64,000 nt of DNA. Source: Rotaria sordida. Lineage: Eukaryota; Rotifera; Eurotatoria; Philodinida; Philodinidae. Location of the stretch: NCBI GenBank assembly GCA_905250125.1, contig CAJNOL010000348.1, forward strand, positions 91,492 through 155,491, written 5' to 3'. The notes beneath the pieces were generated by a model. The model did not search any database, had not been told where the DNA came from, and saw nothing but the letters and a program-made list of their open reading frames with translations. Numbering within the stretch: the stretch's first letter is position 1; the number at the start of each line of letters is the position of its first letter. Positions 36,801 through 46,985 of this stretch are shown here, piece after piece. The position numbers were made by a program, and so were the translations under genes.

Positions 36801-37045
36801 TTTTTTTCTTTTCCAGAACCACAACCAACAAATAAACAACCTTCTCTTAAACATAACCATAAATGAGGACCAATACAATCACATTTTACACATTTTTCAT
36901 GCTAGAATATAATACACCATTTTATTCAATTTAATTGAATTAAACAAAAAAAAAACAAACAAACTTGTATAGCATTTAAATAATCTTCTGTTGAAATAAA
37001 TCCAATTGTAGCTACATGTGGACAACGACTTATATTATTTGTCAT
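30862..37045 (-). CDS. USP20/33-like: Ubiquitin-specific protease, USP20/USP33 type
   Basis: Twenty exons (36965-37045, 36678-36901, 36408-36625, 36286-36355, 36053-36220, 35918-35993, 35721-35857, 34897-35314, 34735-34850, 34556-34672, 34438-34483, 33472-33586, 33227-33419, 33108-33171, 32933-33038, 32781-32862, 32616-32724, 31224-31317, 31088-31159, 30862-31025) give 889 residues; human USP20 and USP33 have 914 and 942. It cleaves ubiquitin from substrate proteins. Domain order: ZnF-UBP at about 8-100 ([33 protein letters not shown]); catalytic USP domain from about 175 with nucleophile C186 ([18 protein letters not shown]) and general base H620 ([11 protein letters not shown]); a low-complexity insert at about 325-400; a zinc-ribbon pair (CLTCNRR, CEKCRK); then two DUSP domains (about 650-750 with [15 protein letters not shown], and about 785-870 with [16 protein letters not shown] and PPGQIS). 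This order is diagnostic for the USP20/33 branch. All catalytic motifs are intact. Confidence 0.96.
33900..33975. repeat. Short GC-rich patch in USP intron 11
   Basis: Within the 851-nt intron 33587-34437, a segment rich in G and C (CATCGGATTCGTATCC, an A run, CCTCGGACCCGG) stands out. Its arrangement resembles the patches at 18.25 kb and 43.25 kb. Opposite-strand frames of 60-68 codons here are by-products. Confidence 0.4.
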
Positions 37046-37400
37046 TATCAATATCAAGTTTAAAAAAGAACAAACTCAATCAATATCAGTATGCTTCACT
37101 CTCTCTCTGTCTCAAGCCATTTACTATTGGGAAACGTTACAAAACCAATCAATTTTTATCATTGAATCTTCATCGAATAATGCATACACAACAGATGTCG
37201 CTTACAATTTGCAAGATGTTAGCAAAGAGATTTTAAAGGGTTTCAATATAATCCATGCTATTCTTTGTTTATGTTCAATTTTGTTTTGCTTTAGAAAAAG
37301 ACATTTTAAAATCTGTTGAGTTCAAAGACGATTTATTGAATTATTTTCAAGTGATAACTTCAATAGATTCGATCAAGAATCGACCTAATAAACTCTATTT
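37046..37400. other. 5' flank of the USP gene
   Basis: Short plus-strand frames here have no recognisable domain. The USP promoter must lie in this stretch or the adjoining palindrome, but no element can be named. Confidence 0.35.
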
Positions 37401-37930
37401 TATTGGGTTGGTAAGAAATTTTTGTCGTTTTTTTTCGTAACACCCTAGAATAGTCAAGAAAGTTCTAAAAGTTTCTATACTAAGGGTATATAAAGAGAGT
37501 GAAAATATCTATCGAACAACAATAAAAGTATGGATATACAGGGTGTCCCAGAAGTAAAGGAACAAGAAGAGTATTCACTAAAATTAAACGAAAAATCGTT
37601 CATGATAATTTGCGCACTCTTTATTGATGTAGAAAGCTGAAATTTTTATCACATACGTATCCAACCAAAACCTTTTATTTCTAAAAATTTCAGCTTTCTA
37701 CATCAATAACAAGTGCGCAAACTACCATAAACAATTTTTCCTCCAATTTTCGCGGATACCCTTCTTGTTCCCTTACTTCTGGGACACCCTGTATATCCAT
37801 ATTTTTATTGTTGCTCGAAAGATATTTACACTCTCTTTATATACCCTTAGTATGGAAACTTCTAGAACTTTTTTGACTGCTCTAGGGAGTTACGAAAAAA
37901 AACGACAAAAACTTCTTACCAACCCAATAA
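37401..37930. repeat. Mariner-like palindromic element, about 530 bp
   Basis: The outer ends read TATTGGGTTGGTAAGAA (from 37401) and its complement (to 37930). The two halves are inverted copies along almost their whole length (arms about 255 bp, centre near 37665). Nested within, GGGTGTCCCAGAAGTAA at 37541-37557 and its complement at 37773-37790 form a second, mariner-style terminal repeat pair. No transposase is present. Confidence 0.88.
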
Positions 37931-38172
37931 TATAGAAACGAATATTAAATATGCAGAGGTTTTGAACCTTCGCAGTCTATCAACGATGCTTTTATCATTG
38001 TACACATATACCAGCTTATGATATCTTCTTAATCTACTAAAATAATGTATGATAGAGCATAGAATTTATCAATTTTTAATATATGATTAAATTGTAAATA
38101 CCATGAATCATAATTTATTTATATATGTTTTTCATTATATTTGTTTACAATAATAAAAAACAATACATATAC

Positions 38173-38213
<41 letters not shown>

Positions 38214-38340
38214 TATTAAAAATTAACAAGTCCTATGTTCTATCATACATTATTCTTTTGATTATTTAAAAGAATCGATTAAAATAATTGCATATATATA
38301 TATTATATGTAAAGTTTTTATAAATAATATAGAAAAAAAT
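37931..38340. other. Intergenic with TA-rich microsatellite
   Basis: AT-rich sequence holding a (TATACA)n/(TA)n microsatellite at about 38161-38215. No gene seen. Confidence 0.5.
38161..38215. repeat. (TATACA)/(TA) microsatellite
   Basis: ACATATACATATACAT followed by an uninterrupted run of alternating T and A, then ATACATATATATT. Confidence 0.9.
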
Positions 38341-38869
38341 CAATTACTTTATGAGAATATTATTTAAATTTGATGACCTTGAAAAACAATTAGCTAATAT
38401 TCAAATATCAGTTGTTGAATTCAAAGCGTCGTATAGTCAGTCATACAAGGAGAACACAAAAGCAAAAAGAAAATTATATTATCATAGAACTTACAATATT
38501 TAGATTATCCATCGAAATCAATAATAGAAACATAATTCATTTGTTTTTCTTTTTCTTGTTCTTGTTCTCATTCTTGAAAAGAAGAGAACTTATATTTATT
38601 TGTTTTTTTTTGTGTATTCAACATTTAGAATTATATTATGTTTATTTTTATTTCATTAAAACAAAAACTCAAATAAGATCCAGTGGTTTTGATAGATTAC
38701 ATCAATATCATACAAGCATTTTCATCTTTTAATAAAGATTGTAAGGTTAGATAATTGCAGCGTAAGAACTTGATATAAAAATATCTGTTTTATTTTGACA
38801 AAACAATGAAAATAGCTTTTATTTTTATCAATTTTAAGTATTATTCTTCATTCATATATTTTATCACCA

Positions 38870-39150
38870 TGAGAAGTTGATTTACAAGAGATTCAACAAC
38901 AAATTAATCATAAATTTGATATTGATATATTTGTTAGAATAGCACAACATTTTAGAGACAAAAATAATATTTAAAAAGAAATCGATGATAATATACATGA
39001 AATATGTCATATATTTATTTGATCCATATGATATTGGTTATGTGAATGTTGATGAATTGAAACATCCTATAATTTCATTGAATGAATAACTTACAGAAGA
39101 ACTTGACGAATTTATACGTAAATTTAATATTGATGTTAATGAACAGTTTG
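38870..39150 (+). pseudogene. Calmodulin/troponin-C-like EF-hand relic
   Basis: The frame at about 39015-39145 reads LFDPYDIGYVNVDELKH, a recognisable EF-hand loop of the calmodulin type (usual FDxDGTGYVxxxEL). It then reads ISLNE, a TAA stop, LTEELDEFIRKFNIDVNEQ, which corresponds to the following linker and fourth EF-hand. Upstream (about 38880-38970) another frame gives FDIDIFVRIAQHF, like the segment before EF-hand 3. At least one stop and a frame change are needed to join them, and liganding residues are lost. It is unrelated in sequence to the intact NCS-like gene at 9.3 kb. Confidence 0.6.
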
Positions 39151-42031
39151 TATATAACTAACTAAAAGTTTACTTTTAAATAATTTCATTTGTTTTTCTT
39201 CTTTCCATGTAGATGCAATTGAAAAGATCTTGTATGTATTTTAACAAATAAACAACGCTAATATATGATCGATTTTTTTGTCAATAATAGAATAATATAC
39301 ATTCTATCTCATAATAAGTTCAATTGCTTTTCCATGTAATCTCTATAATTCATAGATTTCTCTTTTTTTTTTCATTTCATATTCTATCTTAACAATATCT
39401 ATGATTCAACGTATTTTTTTCTTTATTTTTGCTTTTTTTCTTCAATCTCTTTATTTATTATTATTATTATTATTGTTTCAATTTCTTTAAATATAAACTT
39501 ACATATGAATGACAAAAAAGAAAAATACTTCTTTTTTACCTTCATCGATTTCATATGCAATATGAAATGGTTAAATTATTTACTATTATATTTAATCCTT
39601 CAATATCTATTGGATAATGATAATACTACAAGAAGAAAACATTGGAATATCATATTTTTATTTTATTTTATCTCCTTTCATATTTAATTCTTTTTTTTTT
39701 ATGTCATTTAGTGATGTATTGTAATACATTTTCATCTTTACATAGCTATTATAATAAACGATAAAATAAAACATAATAATATTGTTATAGTTTCTTTAAC
39801 ATATTAGAAACGAATAGTATTAAACTTCGTAGTTATTTTAGTACTAAGTAGGTAGAATTATTTATCAAAGTTTCAAAAATGTTTGCTCTTATTGTATGTA
39901 AGAATGATGTTTTAAAATGATTTCAGAACGTCTGAGATTCCCGTAATATGTGTGTGGATAGGCACACGAAGAGAGAAATAAGTCTTTATTTTGTCTTTCT
40001 CTCTCTCTCTCTCCCTCAATAATATTGAACAAAAGTTGTACATGTGTCAGCCACTTATTATTCTGGTTTTTTGCTCACATATTTGCTACACAAATCATAT
40101 CATTTTTCGAATTAACATGATTTTTATTTTACTTGTCATCTATCATCATACTAAGTTTCCTCTCCTCTCGCTCTCTTCGCACAATCACTCTTCATCGGTC
40201 ATGGGTGAGTGACTTACATTTTTTTCGAACGTCAACTTTGTCAATGGAGCATATTTCACATAGTATTGTGATGACAAATACATACTCTACATACTTCATT
40301 GATTTCTACAATAGAAGAGATATCTTTCTTCAATATTTTTATTTTTCACGATCAACAAATGTAAAAGAAATAGAGCACTGTTGTGGAAAGTTACAATTTC
40401 ATTTTGTATTGATAATATCTCTCGATATCCTACTAAGATTCGATGACCACTATCTCTTCATATGAAATGATGCTACTAGAGCAGAAAACACACATATGAC
40501 AATGTACACATAAAAAAACGTTTCTTCTCCTTAAATTCTTCGTTACAATGTTGTTTTCAACAAGCCACCTTCGGAATTAATTTAAATCCATTGACTAGAG
40601 AATATTTTTGATAAATAAATTTTATTACTATCGAAGGATGAATAAATATTTACACCATGAAACAAAAAAGAGCGAAGAATACATATTAAAAATAAAAAAG
40701 AGATGAACGTGAATAATAGTCTCTGTTGATGAATTATGTAATCGATCGATGATAATCTATTGATTGTTTGAAAGAAAAAAAAACCATCCATTCAATTGAG
40801 AAATAAAAACAAAGGTATGAGATTAAAAAGCTCTCTTATTTGTCATAATAAAATCTCATGAGAAGAAATTTAATCAAATGATTCAATCATTCCTTTGCGC
40901 ACATCTTCTTTGAAGATGCACTACAATATTGAATACTTACTCCTTACCGGATGATGATATTACATATTAAAATCATCAAGAAGGAGAGCAAGATAAAAAG
41001 TGCAAAAGAAAAAAGAAAAAGTACATGTATAAGTCGGTCGATGACTTTGATCGTTCAGCACAAAACAGATATAATCACCAACAGCAACACACATTATATC
41101 AGAGAAAATCAAATTTTAAATTTATTTTTTTGATGTCACATGTGTGTATGTGTCTTGTTCTGCTAGGTTAGATTATCCTTTTTGTTTTTGTTTTTGTTTT
41201 TAAATTATAATCTCATCTTTTAATGTTAATTTTTTTTGAATTCAATTTGATTTGATTTTGCTTTCTTTTTCTTTTGTCTTTTCTGTTTTTTTTTCCCGTT
41301 CTCTAGTTACCTACACGTGTGTATAGAGAATGAATCAATATATTCATATTTTATTTTTCATTAATAATAACTGATTCATTTTGTACAATGTTGAAGTTTT
41401 GTTTCATAAAAAAAAAGAACATAATAATAAACTATAAAACATCACTATGCTCCTGATAGCTTGATTAAAACCGTAACTTTAACACAGATCTAATCAATCT
41501 TATATATTATGATAAAGAAAATAAATCATAAATGTCGTCGAAGGATCAAAATAAAAGTAAAATCGATTTGTTTTTATTTGAATGTTTCTATTTGACAAAA
41601 ACAAGAGACAAGCTAGTTCATTCGATTTATCGTCATATAAGAATTAAATAAATGAAAGAATAAAGCAAATCAATCTTATTATTAGTGTCATCTAAACAAA
41701 TTTTCTTCTACTATAAGTATTTTTTGCAAAAATAATAATATAGAGCTTGTTTTTGAATGTTTTTCATCCGACTTCTAAATCTGAACTATAGTCAACTATA
41801 TCATCGTTGATATCAAATTGTATAAGTTAAATTGACCTCTTTTTTATTTCATCTACTATGAAATGTATAGTCTGATTGAGTGGAAATATTGTTTGACCAT
41901 TGCAGAAGATGAAAATTTATGTATTACGATGACTTTTGCTTTTATTTGAAACGTTCAAGCTTCTGTTACTATTTGGCTATTCATCTTCTTTCTCTTTGTC
42001 TCTTTTCTTTCTCAGTCGATTGCTTTGAATT
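39151..42031. other. Long intergenic stretch, no gene seen
   Basis: About 2.9 kb of AT-rich sequence with T-rich runs, a (TTA)n tract near 39460 and a (CT)n tract near 39999-40014. Several 60-110 codon frames (for example 38412-38732, 40133-40465) are low-complexity and have no neighbouring exons. It ends at the assembly gap. Confidence 0.45.
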
Positions 42032-42131
42032 NNNNNNNNNNNNNNNNNNNNNNNNNNNNNNNNNNNNNNNNNNNNNNNNNNNNNNNNNNNNNNNNNNNNN
42101 NNNNNNNNNNNNNNNNNNNNNNNNNNNNNNN
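42032..42131. other. Assembly gap, exactly 100 N
   Basis: One hundred N bases, a conventional placeholder for a scaffold join of unknown size. Reading frames that appear to cross it are meaningless. Confidence 1.
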
Positions 42132-43160
42132 TCCTTTTGGGGCTTTTCATACCTCACTGGGGTCTATCTTTCACACTGGGTTCGAACTCAAAAGCGATTG
42201 GACAGTTGAAAAGGTTCCCTCGTTAGTTTTTTTTTATTAGAAAGATTTTTAGTTGTAATATTGTGATTTATAGGAAAATAAATAACTTTTATTGTAAAAT
42301 ATTCTTTACATGAAGAGTTCTAAAGGTAAATATAAGTTGCAATTTCATCTTATAAGTGTTAATCTACACTGAAAGTTAGCTTAATAATATTCCAGAAAGA
42401 AAGAAATCATTTCTTCATTCTCTTTCATATTCATTTTATTTTTAATACGATGAAAATCAATAGACAAAAAATAATTATATTAATAATATTTATTATTAAG
42501 ATAAGATCCTCTATACCACGTTGGACATCACGTAATTACAATACTAGGCATTTTGATTTTACTCTTTTATTTGAAATTTTCAAGTTTTATTTACAGTTAT
42601 CAATTTATTTAAATACTAGATTTAAATGTAGGTAGATTTCTGTCGTTGGAACAATAGTCAATTATTTGAAATCTATTTTCTATCTTATCTTAAATTATAT
42701 TGAAATAGTAAAGAATTCAAACTCAATATTTAAAACTAAATATAAAATATTGTACGAATTCCTCCTAAAGTTAATTATTTCGAAAATATCTTCTACAAAT
42801 ATTAAATTTTATTTAATCGTTTCATTTGAAAGTGACAAACGAATGGCGTTCTTTTGTATTTATTTAATTGGTTTTATTTTCAGAAGGAAAATGTTTTAGA
42901 ATTAATCGATGTAGATTTTAACAAAACATATTTTAAAAATTAGAAAAGTGTTTTTCTTCAATTTCAATGAATCAATGAAAATAATAAGTTTTTGTTGGTA
43001 ACTTCGTATATAATTAGCTTCAATAGAATCACCCGTTCTTTTTAGCGAAAGCTACATAGTTAACTATGATCGAGTGAATCAATAATTTTTCATGCGAAAA
43101 GCACTTGAAAGAATAATTAAACTTTCTCGAATTTTATTGATAATAGTTTCTGTCTGCTAA
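42132..43160. other. Intergenic between gap and transposon
   Basis: The first 95 bases after the gap are richer in G and C and end in GGTTCCCTCGTTAG (42213-42226). Its complement, CTAACGAGGGAAC, is the flank and tip of the transposon at 43157-43169, so a related truncated element may abut the gap. The rest is AT-rich without a gene. Confidence 0.45.
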
Positions 43161-43221
43161 CGAGGGAACTATCCCAAATGTTAATCACGGATTTAAGCGG
43201 GAGCTATGCCAGTAGAGTCCG

Positions 43222-43356
43222 TCGAGCCCAGATTTTTAAACCTTTACTGCTAAAGTTCGGGTCCGGATCCGGTTCTGGGTCTTCAAAAAAATTTAATCGA
43301 CCAGATCCGGGTCCGGGTCCAGAAATTCTTGAACTCGACGGCCTCTATATGCCAGT
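43222..43356. repeat. GC-rich insert within the transposon's left terminal repeat
   Basis: About 135 bp present in the left but absent from the right terminal repeat. It contains GGGTCCGGATCCGG and, after an A run, AGATCCGGGTCCGGGTCC, forming an inverted-repeat-like core. It appears flanked by a short GTCGAG/CTCGAC motif. Confidence 0.65.
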
Positions 43357-43789
43357 CAATAGAGCTCAACGAGCTGATCACAATGGTAATAAACGTTTTT
43401 CCCCAAATAGGCCTTTTTTATAGAATTTTTCTGATCATATTTCTCTAATGGAATGTAGCGTATAGTCGTCCAATCGATCATTACATATACGCATATCGCC
43501 TTTGAACTCTTCGGAGTGTTCAAACTTGATGTTTTACTTCTTTCCTATACGTTAAACATTCGTTTTTTACGTCTTGTGAATGTTAGTAACAGTATAAGTG
43601 ATAGTACTGATTCTTCTTTGTTCATAAAGTGTTCTACATGACTGGACGTGTATTCGTTTGACGAAAATTATAGGCGGACAGAGAGGAAAAAACATAATTT
43701 TGTACCACTGCTCGTTTTTTTCCTTTTTATTTTTTTTCTTTTCTCTGGTTGTATCGTGTTCATTTGAAAAGAAAAGAAAACAAGAATCT

Positions 43790-45180
43790 ATTATAACAAG
43801 ATAAACATTGCGAATATCGCTAAACGTGTATTCGATGAAATATTATCGAAAAATATCGCTCGGATAACAGAATTGACCGAGAAAGAAAATTCAATTGCTG
43901 GTCAAATGCTAGATGTGTTGAACGACATTTTTACAAGCAACAGCTATGAAATTGATAATGGTATTACTTTGGAGCTCGTCGACAATATTGATAATACAGA
44001 CATCGATTTTACGTCTAAAGATGGTAGGAGTAATTTCACTTCCGAATATACTACATTTACGTTGGGCTATATGAGAAAAGTTGTTGATTTTGCTCGAACG
44101 GGTATCGCATTTACAATAGTGCAACATACATTTTCACGCGTGAAATATCCAATGAAATTAGCACGATTTCGAGAATACGTACAAAGCGATAGAAATCGTC
44201 GACAAAAATTATCTCATCTTGAACTATTTGTCCTTGAAAAGTTTAAACGAGCACGTGATACAAATTTACCAGATAACGATGCAGACATCCGTTGATGGTC
44301 ATTAACTCAAGCTGCAATTGAAAGTATCGATAATTTTGTCGCCAGCGATAAATGGTTGTTAAATTTAAAACGACGAAGCCACATTCGTTTCAGAAAAGTC
44401 ACAAAGTTCACTTCAAAACATGATGTTTTTTATAAAGAAGAGATTCACTAAGCCGGAGAAGAATTCGTTAGTGAAGTTAAAAGGATCTTACCTAAGTATA
44501 AGCTTGAATCTATTTTTAATACTGATCAATCCAGTTTCCATTACGAATTTGCATCAAATCGTACGTTATCTTTTCGAAATGAAAGATCGACTTTTGTCAC
44601 CGTTCAATCACTCAACGCCACCACACATTCGTATACTATAATGACACTTATCAATGCTGCTGGTCGATTTGTTAGTCAGGTTTCATCTGTTTGCAGGAAC
44701 CTACAGGTCATTTTCCGGTGACGAAGGATGTGTTCTCAGCTCCAAATGTGATCGTTACCTGCAGTATATCTGGTAAATTAGATCGATCTTTAATCGAGTA
44801 TTGGATATAGGGAGTTCTTGACGATGTTACAAACAACCAGTTTCTTCTATTAGTCAATCAATGGTTCGTTCAAACTGATGATTCTATGTGTAAAGGTAAT
44901 TTAACCAAATGACAATCATGTAAATTGATGGTGACACCACGAAAGGTCACATCAACAAAACAACTTTGTGATCGATATTTCTTCCGTCAATGGAAAAAAT
45001 TAGTACGAAAAATCTATCACCATGTATTGATAGATGATCTCAATATTAATTTGAGAGATCAAGATTCAATCATCAAGATGCAGTCGCTGATTCATAACCA
45101 GCTTTCTACTGATATTTTTATACCAATGATTTCCTATTCATGGTCAGTCTGTGGTTATTTTCCACCAAAATATCTGTAAT
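43790..45180 (+). pseudogene. DDE transposase pseudogene of the 43-45 kb transposon
   Basis: An open stretch of 140 codons (43873-44295) ends in TGA but the frame continues with WSLTQAAIESIDNF, VASDKWLLNLKRRSHIRFRK and VTKF, the DNA-binding (CENP-B/Tc5-type helix-turn-helix) part. After a TAA near 44449, IFNTDQSSFHYEF carries the first catalytic aspartate motif (N-x-D-Q-S). A frameshift near 44680, a TAG near 44808 and a TGA near 44911 follow. The last piece (44925-45179) reads YFFRQWKKLVRKIYHHV and further conserved C-terminal sequence. Several lesions rule out activity. Confidence 0.8.
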
Positions 45181-45539
45181 TTTAAAATATAAATGAAGTT
45201 TGCTTCAGCTTCAAGGCAGACCAATGTTCGATCAGTTACTGTAATAGTTATTCATTTATTTCTTGTAGTCATTGTCGACATGTCCTTTGTTTTGAATATC
45301 TTTTCAATAGTTATCATTTTCATTACTAAAAAGAACTGCTTCTCGTGCTTCTTTAACAATGAACAAATTTAATATATACTTGCATAGTATGTACCATAAA
45401 GTTAATATGATCAGAAAAATTCTATAAAAGAGACCTATGGGGGAAAACGTTTATTGCCACTGTGATCAGCTCGTCGAGCTCTATCGGCTAGTATAGTTCC
45501 CGCTTGAATTCGTGATTAACACTTGGGATAGTTCCATCG

Positions 45540-46985
45540 TAAGATGTGTTCAAAAGCGACTTCTATTTCCGACTTATGCTGTTTTCAATCGAATCATGGC
45601 GATTCTATATTGACTTTACTTTGTATGAAATAAACGATGTTCATCTATTACATCTAGTTAGAATCTTTCGAAGAGCATTTTTGTTAAATCCTACAAAGTC
45701 ATCGTCAAAATTGTTTCACTCGACGTAAACAGAAACAATATATTAACCAATATTTACAAACATTCGAATTTTTCTCTTAGATATTTACGCGAGACGATAG
45801 TACGATTGACTCCGTAATTCGAATTGATCATTCCAATTCGAGAAAATTTGGCGATGAGTTTCATATGACATAATAAAGTTGATCATATGAGATAGTAATG
45901 AATCTTGATGGTCGATTCAATTGATGTGATTCTCATTCGTCTTCAAAGTCGTTTTAACGTCTAGAACTGAAGGAATTTTAAATTTTTCCTTTTTTTCCTA
46001 AAAAAAAGAGTCGATCTAATCATTGAAAGATTTTGCCTTTTCTCATCAACTCTGAAAAGAATTGATCAAATGAATTGTGTTATTAATCAGTCAAACTCGA
46101 AGATGGACTTGATTTCAGATTTCTAAAAAAATTGAAATTTCATTGTCTCGATTTCCATCAGTGATGATAGAAACAGATTATTTCTCATGTTGGTAGAAAC
46201 TTTTGCTGGTCTGTATGAAAACGAATGAAGAAGTGGTCATCTATCAAAATTTTTCTCTACACTAAGAAAAAAGAAGAGAAGTCACGGCATCAGAAAATTC
46301 GTTTTAAGTTTCGTATTTCACATCTAAAATGATTCATACTGTTCGTAGTAAATATCGTTAGTTGACTGTGACAAAATAATGTTCTAATATTATTCGGAAA
46401 ATTTCTCCTACATTCATTGTCGTCATCAATCAAAAATATTTTTTTCTGTAAAAACTAATGTGATGAAAAATTGCATACAAATACAAGTCTGTCATTAGCA
46501 CAGAAATGTCTGTGATAATCAAAATATAAACGAATAGTATTTGAAAATCAACACAGCTCTATGTTGAAGATGATAGGCGATAATCATTGTCTATATTATC
46601 ATATATAAAATCAACATCCGCGATTTTCATAGATTTTTCTAAATTTATTTAGAATACTGCGATCAAACTAAGATTGAGTCTTAACACAGATGAACTTAAG
46701 AAACAAATCTCTTTGTGTCAGTTTGAAAAATTTTTCATTATATGAAAAAGCGGACAAAACATTAATGATAGCAATGTTCAGTCATAATACTTGATCGTTT
46801 TTCGATAAAATATATGCAGTATGTATTTTATTAGATAGATTCAATATCTGCATCTTGTTTGATTTGATCTTTAGATTTTTGTTCAATTTAAATTATATAA
46901 ATTATCTTTAATGATAACAATGAATAGGGAGGAACGTTCAACAAAAAAAAGCAAAATTATTAAACGTTTCTTTGCAAACAACTGG
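45540..46985. other. Intergenic, no gene seen
   Basis: AT-rich without recognisable domains. A 60-codon frame at 45546-45728 begins just outside the transposon end and is unlikely to be real. It probably includes the 3' flank of the F-box gene. Confidence 0.45.

Larger units (their letters stand above)
43161..45539 (+). mobile_element. TIR DNA transposon (pogo/Tc5-like), 2.4 kb, inactive
   Basis: The left end (from 43161) reads CGAGGGAACTATCCCAAATG then TTAATCACG; the right end (to 45539) is its inverted counterpart, CGATGGAACTATCCCAAGTG on the other strand. Each is bordered by TA, the usual target of this superfamily. The terminal repeats are long: the left repeat resumes at about 43356-43440 (GAGCTGATCACAATGGTAAT) after a 135-bp foreign insert, and the right repeat has the same sequence uninterrupted at about 45415-45480. 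A broken transposase lies inside. Confidence 0.85.

Noticed and set aside
36682-36912. A 76-codon plus-strand frame
   Set aside because: It is the antisense of USP exon 2, which encodes a clear ZnF-UBP domain on the minus strand.
37018-37440. Two plus-strand frames upstream of the USP gene
   Set aside because: They overlap the USP first exon or the palindromic element and show no domain.
39999-40014. A (CT)n tract that could be regulatory
   Set aside because: Isolated simple repeat with no gene nearby; nothing supports function.
42165-42195. A GGGTTCGAACTC motif resembling a tRNA B-box
   Set aside because: No matching A-box, acceptor stem or anticodon arm could be drawn around it.
41919-42240. 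Frames that run through the N gap
   Set aside because: The gap length is a placeholder, so the frame across it has no meaning.
43178-43423. An 81-codon frame with a Gly/Ser/Pro-rich centre
   Set aside because: It lies in the transposon's terminal repeat and its GC-rich insert; the Gly-Ser pattern is simply the GGGTCC repeat translated.
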